NCBI GenBank assembly: GCA_003454335.1
Contig: DMKK01000089.1
Location: 723-6,222, forward strand
Direction of reading: 5' to 3'
Source of the DNA: Gammaproteobacteria bacterium
Lineage (GTDB): Bacteria; Pseudomonadota; Gammaproteobacteria; UBA9214
DNA: 5,500 nucleotides
Shown here: one piece after another, positions 1 through 4,659 of the stretch
Layout: every line of letters begins with the position of its first letter
How positions within the stretch are numbered: the stretch's first letter is position 1
The notes under the pieces: generated by a model
Seen by the model: the letters and a program-made list of their open reading frames with translations, nothing else
Database searches by the model: none
What the model was told of the DNA's origin: nothing
Position numbers and translations under genes: made by a program

Positions 1-861
1 CGCGACACCACCCGAAGAAGGGGGTGCTGCCGAGGTAATACGCAATCCGTTGAATTCACCACGGAGCGGCTCTCGCTCCACTATACGGTATTGCGACAGG
101 TCCTCCAGCGTCCAGACACCCCCTTCTGCACGCACCCCGTCAACCAGCTGCCGCGCAACCGGGCCACGATAAAACCCGGCATTACCAAATCGTGCAACCG
201 CTTCCAGTGTGTCAGCCAGATCAGGTTGGACAATACGCCGACCAACCGCCGGCACCTCGTCATCCTGTAAAAATATTTCCGCAGCCTCCGGATCATTTTG
301 CAGTGGAGCAAGCCGGAACTGTGCCATTTTCCGATAATATTCATCGACCATAAAACCCTTGCGCGCCAGGCGGATGGCCGGTTGCAGACTGCGCCTGAGC
401 GACAGGCGGCCATAATGACGAGCGATGTGCACCAGCGCGGCCGGTTCACCGGGAATCCCGGCGGCGAGTGCACCGTCGACTGACATACCCGGAATGACTG
501 CGCCATCAGCATCAAGATACATATCCCGACGGGCGGCAAGCGGGGCCTGTTCGCGGCCATCGACCATTACTTCATGCCCGTCACGTGCCCGGTGCAACAA
601 CCAGAAACCGCCGCCCCCGATGCCGGAACTGTATGGCTCAACCACGGCCAGGGCCGCACTAACAGCCACTGCTGCATCAAAGGCATTGCCGCCATCAGCC
701 AGTATTTCCATACCAGCCTGTGTCGCCAGTGGATGCGCACTGGCAATCGCGGCAACCGGTGGCTTGACAGCCTCTGCGGCTGCCGGGAAAACACAGCCAA
801 CAAACAGCAAAAAGGCCCCGAGACGGAGCCCTGTTCTCAACCGTAAAAGCTTAATGATCAT
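1..861 (-). CDS. ggt: Gamma-glutamyltransferase precursor, N-terminal part (runs off the window at position 1)
   Basis: The minus-strand frame opens at ATG 861-859 and stays open for 287 codons to the window edge, so the C-terminal part is missing. The family is made as a proenzyme, exported, and cut autocatalytically into two subunits; it hydrolyses or transfers the gamma-glutamyl group of glutathione. Seen here: a hydrophobic signal sequence (about residues 5-29, likely cut after AAA29 or AEA31), GGNAFDAAVA (57-66), the glycine-rich SSGIGGGGF (78-86), VDGREQAP (100-107, whose Arg corresponds to the substrate-carboxylate-binding Arg of E. coli GGT), AAGIPGEPA (133-141) and PPSSGG (280-285). 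The catalytic Thr that starts the small subunit lies beyond the window. Cys23 sits in FVGC, a poor lipobox, so a lipoprotein is possible but less likely. The start overlaps the ferredoxin stop as ATGA, with AAGAAGG upstream, which implies translational coupling. Family assignment is firm; the substrate in this host is inferred. Confidence 0.95.
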   Translation of the reverse strand, partial: MIIKLLRLRTGLRLGAFLLFVGCVFPAAAEAVKPPVAAIASAHPLATQAGMEILADGGNAFDAAVAVSAALAVVEPYSSGIGGGGFWLLHRARDGHEVMVDGREQAPLAARRDMYLDADGAVIPGMSVDGALAAGIPGEPAALVHIARHYGRLSLRRSLQPAIRLARKGFMVDEYYRKMAQFRLAPLQNDPEAAEIFLQDDEVPAVGRRIVQPDLADTLEAVARFGNAGFYRGPVARQLVDGVRAEGGVWTLEDLSQYRIVEREPLRGEFNGLRITSAAPPSSGGVA

Positions 862-1118
862 CCTCTCGCCTTCTTGCCTGTCAGCCGCTCGTATTTGAGC
901 AACAAATCATCCCTGCTTTCCACGTGAGCAGGGTCATGCGGGATACATTCCACAGGACAGACTTCCACGCACTGTGAAGTGTCATAGTGCCCGACACATT
1001 CTGTGCACAGGTCCGGGTTGATCTCGTAGATCTCTTCGCCCTGATAGATTGCATCATTCGGGCATTCCGGTTCGCACACATCGCAATTGATGCATTCATC
1101 GGTAATCATCAAGGCCAT
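858..1118 (-). CDS. fdx: 2[4Fe-4S] ferredoxin, YfhL / Allochromatium vinosum type
   Basis: An 86-residue cytoplasmic electron carrier. Eight cluster-ligand cysteines are visible: C9-x2-C12-x2-C15-x3-C19-P and C38-x2-C41-x8-C50-x3-C54-P, plus an extra C58. The long x8 insert between C41 and C50 (GHYDTSQ region) and the C-terminal extension after the second motif (helical, LLLKYERLTGKK) mark the Alvin-Fdx/YfhL subfamily, whose clusters have very negative and widely separated potentials. The start at 1118 is preferred because AGGA lies 7 nt upstream and MALMITDECINC is the usual N-terminus; the in-frame ATG at 1166 would add 16 atypical residues. It lies 70 nt downstream of coaD and overlaps ggt by 4 nt, so the three genes probably share a transcript. 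Its redox partner is not shown by the sequence. Confidence 0.95.
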   Translation of the reverse strand: MALMITDECINCDVCEPECPNDAIYQGEEIYEINPDLCTECVGHYDTSQCVEVCPVECIPHDPAHVESRDDLLLKYERLTGKKARG

Positions 1119-1188
1119 ACTAAAATCCTGCTGGAAAATCCGTGGAAACCCTGTTGTGTTCCACACCTGCGGTCAATAAAGAAGTATA

Positions 1189-1665
1189 TCAATTCATACG
1201 CCCGCACAATGCCGTCACAACCTTCCTGTGGACAAAGGGTGTGACATCACCACCAAGACCGGAGATTTCACGCACCAGGCTGGAGGATATGTAGGCATAC
1301 TGTTCTGCCGGCGTCAGAAACATGGTTTCAATTTCCGGCGCCAGATGGCGATTCATGCTGGCGAGCTGGAATTCGTATTCAAAATCAGACACGGCACGCA
1401 AACCACGCAAAATGATAGTGGCCTGCTTTTGATGCATAAAATCAACCAGCAGGTTATCAAAGCTGCAAATCTCCGCATTCTCGACATGCGCCAGCACTTC
1501 ACGCGCCAGTGACACGCGCGTCCCAATCGGGAAGGCCCCGCCCTTGTCAAGATTGACGGCTACCGCCACGATCACCTTGTCAAAAATACGGGCTGCCCGT
1601 TCCACCAGGTCAGTGTGGCCATTGGTAATCGGATCAAAGGTACCAGGGTAAACGATTGTATCCAT
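1189..1665 (-). CDS. coaD: Phosphopantetheine adenylyltransferase (CoaD)
   Basis: A complete 158-residue protein of normal family length. CoaD transfers AMP from ATP to 4'-phosphopantetheine, giving dephospho-CoA, the penultimate step of coenzyme A synthesis in the cytoplasm. It is a nucleotidyltransferase-fold enzyme. Visible motifs: YPGTFDPITNGH (6-17) with the T/HxGH nucleotide site TNGH (14-17), Lys41 in the loop matching E. coli Lys42, LRGLRAVSDFEYE (86-98) with the phosphate-contacting Arg, NRHL (105-108), and YISSSLVREI (125-134). The segment NLDKGGAFPIG is a little divergent from the usual KKPMF. No other in-frame start lies nearby and the distance from ATG to YPGTF is standard, so ATG 1665 is secure. 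No good Shine-Dalgarno precedes it; instead a perfect 8-bp inverted repeat overlaps the start codon (separate entry). rsmD lies 68 nt upstream on the same strand. Confidence 0.97.
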   Translation of the reverse strand: MDTIVYPGTFDPITNGHTDLVERAARIFDKVIVAVAVNLDKGGAFPIGTRVSLAREVLAHVENAEICSFDNLLVDFMHQKQATIILRGLRAVSDFEYEFQLASMNRHLAPEIETMFLTPAEQYAYISSSLVREISGLGGDVTPFVHRKVVTALCGRMN

Positions 1666-1683
1666 AGGCCAATTATGGCCTAT
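1664..1683 (-). promoter_or_regulatory. Perfect dyad overlapping the coaD start codon
   Basis: An 8-bp perfect inverted repeat with a 4-nt spacer (ATAGGCCA / TGGCCTAT on the plus strand). On the mRNA the 3' arm includes the A and U of the coaD AUG, and the place where a Shine-Dalgarno would sit is in the stem. The minus-strand CATAAT at 1677-1672 within it resembles a -10 box ending 6 nt before the ATG, which would give a leaderless transcript, but no convincing -35 was found. No U-run follows the dyad in either direction, so it is not an obvious intrinsic terminator. Role is inferred. Confidence 0.45.
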
Positions 1684-1733
1684 ACGGATATTTTCGTACA
1701 GTGACCGCAGTGGTGGGCTCGCCTACCGGGTTC

Positions 1734-2297
1734 TCAAACGCACTTTGCAAGATGATACCCCACCTGTCCTGTGTGTTTGCTGCGATACAACTCCCAGGAA
1801 TCCGGCAGGTCCGGTATATAGGTTTTCTCCGCTTCGATATACACACGTGTGCCGGCTGCTAACCAGCCATTGTCTTCCAGCCGCTCGATACAGGCAGGCA
1901 GCCGGTTCTCCCGGAAGGGGGGGTCAAGAAACACAATATCAAAAGGTGCTGCCTTGCCCGTCAGCCAGCTGTTTACGTCCTGCTGCACCAGCTGTGCTCC
2001 CGAAAATCCCAGTTCCTGCAACTGCTCGCGCAGCGTAGCAACGACCACCGCGTCATAATCAACCATGACGACTTCCGCGGCACCGCGTGAAGCGGCCTCA
2101 ATACCCAGAGCCCCACTGCCCGCAAACAGGTCAAGGCAGCGCGCACCCTGGACAAACGGGTCCAGCCAGTTAAACAGGGTTTCACGCACCCGGTCAGGCG
2201 TCGGACGCAGACCCGGGACTGGCGCGAACGACAGCTTTCGTCCACGCCAGCGACCGGCAATGATGCGCAGCTGGTTAACATGTTGATTTGGTTTCAT
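1734..2297 (-). CDS. rsmD: 16S rRNA (guanine966-N2)-methyltransferase RsmD
   Basis: A 187-residue class I SAM-dependent methyltransferase. RsmD makes m2G966 in 16S rRNA during 30S assembly. Visible: N-terminal LRIIAGRWRGRKL (10-22), the RsmD signature GLRPTPDRVRETLFNWL (29-45), SAM motif I DLFAGSGALGIEA (56-68), acidic motif II VDYDA (79-83), and catalytic motif IV DPPF (125-128). Length and motif order match E. coli RsmD. The start at 2297 (MKPN...) is preferred because E. coli RsmD also begins MKKPN shortly before the IRIIGG segment; an in-frame ATG at 2318 would add MTGSCCP. Neither start has a good Shine-Dalgarno, so the start is the uncertain part. It sits 65 nt after the lamin-tail gene and 68 nt before coaD; the rsmD-coaD adjacency is common in bacteria. 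Confidence 0.96.
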   Translation of the reverse strand: MKPNQHVNQLRIIAGRWRGRKLSFAPVPGLRPTPDRVRETLFNWLDPFVQGARCLDLFAGSGALGIEAASRGAAEVVMVDYDAVVVATLREQLQELGFSGAQLVQQDVNSWLTGKAAPFDIVFLDPPFRENRLPACIERLEDNGWLAAGTRVYIEAEKTYIPDLPDSWELYRSKHTGQVGYHLAKCV

Positions 2298-2362
2298 GGG
2301 ACAGCATGATCCGGTCATACTGGCTGCCAGTCAATGGGGCCGGTAACCAGCCGGCAAGAACA

Positions 2363-3013
2363 TTAACGCTGTTTACGGGCGATACCGGCCAGGCCTAATA
2401 TTCCGGACAGGAACAGCAGCACAGCCGGCGGCAATGGTACTGCACTAGCCGGGACACTGCCCGGCGTCGGCAAATCCAGCGCCATGAAATCAAGCAGGTT
2501 ATTGTGCGTATCCACCGCAGGATTAAAACGTGCCAGACTACTGCCGGACGGCACATCCGGTGCAGCGCTGCCCTCACCGGCAAACACCCCGCCACTAAAA
2601 TCCCCGTACCCCACGGCATCCAGGATGTGATTACCATCCCGCAACACAACCGAATCCGGTCCGTTCTGAAAATCAATCTCCCGGACCAGGTCGATACCAC
2701 TGACCAGGCTGGTGCCATTGCCGTCATCATCACCGATCACAAAAACCCCGTCAGCCGGGATCGTGCCAACCAGCACCACGCTACGGTAGACGCTGCCATC
2801 CGCACCGTTAACACCTTCCAGCAACAGGCCATCGAGCAAGGCGCCGGGGGCACCAAACAATTCAACAAACACATTGCCGTTATCGGTACCGGCCGCATCA
2901 TAAAGCACTTCCGAGATAACCGTTTGCGCCTGTGCTCCAGCAAGTGCAGACATTCCAGTGAATGCCAGCGCAAGCTGCGTCATCCGTTGATTAAGTTTCC
3001 TTGTGAAAAACAT
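2363..3013 (-). CDS. Secreted lamin-tail-domain protein with PEP-CTERM / VPLPA-CTERM-like sorting tail
   Basis: A 216-residue exported protein. Residues 1-29 form a Sec signal peptide (RKLNQR then a hydrophobic stretch, cut at AQA29). About residues 31-187 look like one lamin tail domain, an immunoglobulin-like fold: VISEVLYD with FVELF at the start, then NGPDSVVLRDGN...ILDAVGYG, and at the end SLARFNPAVDTHNNLLDF...PTPGSVP. Residues 192-216 hold a tripartite sorting signal: VPLPP, a hydrophobic span (about 197-212) and basic RKQR. In this family that tail is processed by a membrane exosortase and often goes with exopolysaccharide-producing species; no exosortase is in the window. The mature domain has no cysteine. 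The start at 3013 has GGAGG 5 nt upstream; upstream in-frame ATGs (3022, 3091, 3166) lack this and run through the structured leader. The molecular function is unknown; surface or matrix location is inferred. Confidence 0.85.
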   Translation of the reverse strand: MFFTRKLNQRMTQLALAFTGMSALAGAQAQTVISEVLYDAAGTDNGNVFVELFGAPGALLDGLLLEGVNGADGSVYRSVVLVGTIPADGVFVIGDDDGNGTSLVSGIDLVREIDFQNGPDSVVLRDGNHILDAVGYGDFSGGVFAGEGSAAPDVPSGSSLARFNPAVDTHNNLLDFMALDLPTPGSVPASAVPLPPAVLLFLSGILGLAGIARKQR

Positions 3014-3017
3014 AATT

Positions 3018-3023
3018 TCCTCC
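3018..3023 (-). promoter_or_regulatory. Strong Shine-Dalgarno (GGAGGA) of the lamin-tail gene, base-paired in the leader
   Basis: GGAGG at 3023-3019 lies 5 nt before ATG 3013 and decides that start. GAGGA (3022-3018) is exactly complementary to UCCUC at 3135-3131, the 5' end of the leader structure, so the site would be occluded when the leader is folded. Confidence 0.8.
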
Positions 3024-3135
3024 ATGTAACTATCTGGTTGTTGGGTCACTGCAAGCGTCTGAACGCCCAGGACGTGTAGGGCATCCATGCCCGGGCCCGT
3101 TTCCGGGTGTCCTGTAAACCAGATTACATAGAGGA
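3018..3135 (-). ncRNA. Candidate structured 5' leader (cis-regulatory RNA) closing over the Shine-Dalgarno
   Basis: On the minus-strand RNA, 3135-3117 (UCCUC, U, AUGUAA, UCUGGUU) pairs with 3039-3018 (AACCAGA, a UAG bulge, UUACAU, G, GAGGA): 19 pairs, one of them U-G, with one 3-nt bulge. Inside are a second closing stem CAGGAC/GUCCUG (3114-3109 with 3073-3068), which holds two hairpins, CCCG-GAAA-CGGG (3107-3096, GNRA-type loop) and GGGCA-UGGA-UGCCC (3092-3079). A further hairpin, GCGU-UCAG-ACGC (3066-3055), sits beside it. The result is a compact multibranched fold of about 118 nt. I do not recognise it as a known riboswitch class; it lacks the conserved core I know for c-di-GMP-I. Pairings are read directly; expression and function are inferred. 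It could also be a palindromic DNA element with no RNA role. Confidence 0.5.
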
Positions 3136-3165
3136 GCAGTGATAAACAGCCGGCACAACGCAACA

Positions 3166-3193
3166 CGGCCTGTCAGTTGCAACTGACAGGCCG
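3166..3193. repeat. 28-bp perfect palindrome; possible terminator of the M16 peptidase operon
   Basis: Two 14-nt arms, CGGCCTGTCAGTTG and its exact complement, meet without a spacer. One mismatch further out, two more pairs (3163-3164 with 3195-3196) extend it. As RNA it would form a stable GC-rich hairpin with a small UGCA-type loop. It lies 137 nt past the stop of the M16 gene and about 30 nt upstream of the leader element. No clear U-run follows on either strand (minus: UGUUGCGUUG), so it is at best an atypical terminator. A dyad operator or a cruciform-forming site is the alternative. Confidence 0.6.
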
Positions 3194-3250
3194 CGTACGA
3201 AACAAGACAGGAAGCAGCCGGGACTGCTGGTGAAGTTCTGGCACAGAACT

Positions 3251-3301
3251 TGTGGGAGCGTCATCCCCGGCGCGAATCGCGGCGAGGACGCTGCTCCTAC
3301 A
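3251..3301. repeat. REP doublet in inverted orientation (REPIN-like)
   Basis: Two 25-nt arms (3251-3275 and the complement of 3277-3301) separated by one base agree at about 20 of 25 positions. Each begins TGTRGGAGC and ends CGCGA, which matches the REP family I know from Pseudomonas and Xanthomonadales. Such inverted doublets in intergenic DNA are usually mobilised in trans by a REP-associated tyrosine transposase encoded elsewhere. This copy lies just downstream of the M16 stop, a typical 3'-intergenic position. No second copy was seen in the window, so membership in a genomic family is inferred. Confidence 0.72.
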
Positions 3302-3330
3302 GTAAGGTTTGTTGCAAAGCCGGAAGCCCC

Positions 3331-4659
3331 CTAGTTTTCACCACCAACAATAATCGTCACCATGGTTTCCGGAGAAACTCTGCGCCGGAAGGCATCATTG
3401 ATTTGCTGTTGCGTGACGGCGGTTACTTTATCGTTGAAGGTATCGAGATAGTCCAGCGGCAGGTCATAAAAACCAATCATATTCAAATGACTGATAATGC
3501 CCGAGTTGCTTGCAATACGCAGCGGAAAACCACCGGTTATATTTTTCTTTGCAGCAACCAGCTCGGCTTCCGTCGGACCCTTGTCAACGAAGTCCTGCAG
3601 GGTCTTGCGCATGACTGCAAGCGCCTCACCCACCTGGTCATTACGCGTCTGCAACGACAGCAGGTACGGACCATCCTGCTCCATGGGTGAAAAATAGCTG
3701 TTCACGCTGTAAGACAGACCGCGTTGTTCCCGAACTTCTTCATGCAACCGCGACACCAGGCCGCCGCCGCCCAGCACATGGTTGCCAACGTACAATGAAA
3801 AATAGTCAGGATCACCGCGATGCATTCCCGGTGCCCCCATACGCACATGAGTTTGCGTTGAAGGATGCACAATACGCTCTTCGAAGGCCTGCTTTAATAC
3901 CGGAACCGGCGGCAGGGCAGCTGCCCGCTTGCCGGCCGGCAAAGCACCGGTTATCTGCCCTACCAGAGTCTCTGCAGCCTTGCGGTCGAGGTCACCGACA
4001 AGGGAAACAACGGCATTATGTGCCACGTAATATCGCTTGTAGAAGGCTTTTACCGCATCGAGCTTGAGCGCCTTGACACTCTCTTCGGTACCACTGACCC
4101 GGTGGGCATACGGGTGCCCTCCATAGACCGACTGGAAGAACGTGTAGTCGGCCACCGTGGAGGGTGATTGTTCACTGCGCCGTATCCCGACCAGCTTCCG
4201 CTCACGCTCGCGTTCGAAGTCCTTCTTGTCAAAGTTCGGTCGGGTGATGACGTCTGCAAGAATTGCGAGTGCCGGCTCCAGGTGTGCCTTGTCACTCAAA
4301 CTGCGCAGACTGACCACAGCCATTTCCCGTACCGAGCTGGTACTCAATTCAGCACCCAGCGATTCAATCCGGGTGGCAATCTCGTCCGCACTGAGTCCGG
4401 CCGCCCCCATATCCAGCAAGGTATTTGTCATGCGGGCGAGACCAGGCTGGCCGTCATCACGCACGCTGCCGGCGGCAAAAGTGACATTGATATCCAGCAT
4501 CGGCAACTCCGGTGCCGGCACAAAATAAACCCGGACACCGTTATCCGTTACCCAGTGCTGAATATCGGGCATGGCATGTGCCGCCGGGATAAATGACAGG
4601 CACAACAGCAGCAGACTGCTGATGAAGCCAGACAACGCAGTAGCAAGCCTAGTTTCCAT
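3331..4659 (-). CDS. Periplasmic M16-family peptidase-like protein lacking the zinc motif (non-catalytic subunit)
   Basis: A 442-residue protein, about the normal length of a two-domain M16B half. A signal peptide is clear (hydrophobic residues about 9-27, AHA29 cleavage). The N-terminal M16 domain is recognisable (DNGVRVYFVPAPELPMLDINVTFAAGS, then GLARMTNTLLDMG), but the zinc-binding HxxEH is replaced by R76-M-T-N-T80, so it should not bind zinc. The C-terminal domain keeps LGGGGLVSRLHEEVREQRGLSYS (296-318), carrying the conserved Arg/Tyr pair typical of the non-catalytic partner. In Sphingomonas and other bacteria such pairs form heterodimers with an HxxEH subunit; here the partner is probably the overlapping upstream gene. 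The start at 4659 is chosen because GGAGG lies 5 nt before it; ATGs at 4671 and 4728 are upstream alternatives without such a site, deeper in the partner gene. Substrate unknown. Confidence 0.92.
   Translation of the reverse strand: METRLATALSGFISSLLLLCLSFIPAAHAMPDIQHWVTDNGVRVYFVPAPELPMLDINVTFAAGSVRDDGQPGLARMTNTLLDMGAAGLSADEIATRIESLGAELSTSSVREMAVVSLRSLSDKAHLEPALAILADVITRPNFDKKDFERERERKLVGIRRSEQSPSTVADYTFFQSVYGGHPYAHRVSGTEESVKALKLDAVKAFYKRYYVAHNAVVSLVGDLDRKAAETLVGQITGALPAGKRAAALPPVPVLKQAFEERIVHPSTQTHVRMGAPGMHRGDPDYFSLYVGNHVLGGGGLVSRLHEEVREQRGLSYSVNSYFSPMEQDGPYLLSLQTRNDQVGEALAVMRKTLQDFVDKGPTEAELVAAKKNITGGFPLRIASNSGIISHLNMIGFYDLPLDYLDTFNDKVTAVTQQQINDAFRRRVSPETMVTIIVGGEN

Larger units (their letters stand above)
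3014..3330. other. 317-nt intergenic region between the M16 gene and the lamin-tail gene
   Basis: No credible gene is seen here. It holds, from right to left, the REP-like doublet, about 57 nt without notable structure (3194-3250), the 28-bp palindrome, a short spacer (3136-3165) where a promoter for the lamin-tail gene would be expected, and the structured leader. I found no sigma70 -35/-10 pair convincing enough to annotate; TTGTGC followed by TTTATC in the spacer is too closely spaced. The lamin-tail frame is open across 3014-3166, but this looks accidental. Confidence 0.7.

Noticed and set aside
81..560. Minus-strand open frame of 159 codons
   Set aside because: Wrong frame over ggt; the true frame runs unbroken from 861 to 1.
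425..898. Plus-strand open frame of 157 codons rich in Ala, Ser and Pro
   Set aside because: It is the antisense shadow of ggt, whose minus-strand frame shows all expected motifs.
1712..1727. GGTGGG/CCTACC hairpin after rsmD as a terminator
   Set aside because: The stem has an internal mismatch on the transcribed strand and no U-run follows.
2339..2355. GCCGG/CCGGC hairpin just after the lamin-tail stop as a terminator
   Set aside because: Only 5 bp with a 7-nt loop and no U-run; too weak to call.
3014..3166. N-terminal extension of the lamin-tail protein by 51 codons (ATG 3166)
   Set aside because: It begins at the palindrome, has no ribosome site, lacks a sensible signal peptide order, and covers the structured leader; ATG 3013 has a strong site and a clean signal peptide.
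3239..3253. A sigma54-like site on the plus strand (TGGCAC, 5 nt, TTGT); sigma54 is known to control PEP-CTERM genes in some bacteria
   Set aside because: It points away from the lamin-tail gene, the -12 GC is GT, and its end overlaps the REP-like repeat.
3250..3690. Plus-strand open frame of 146 codons across the REP repeat and the 3' end of the M16 gene
   Set aside because: It is antisense to a well-supported gene, starts in a repeat and resembles no family.
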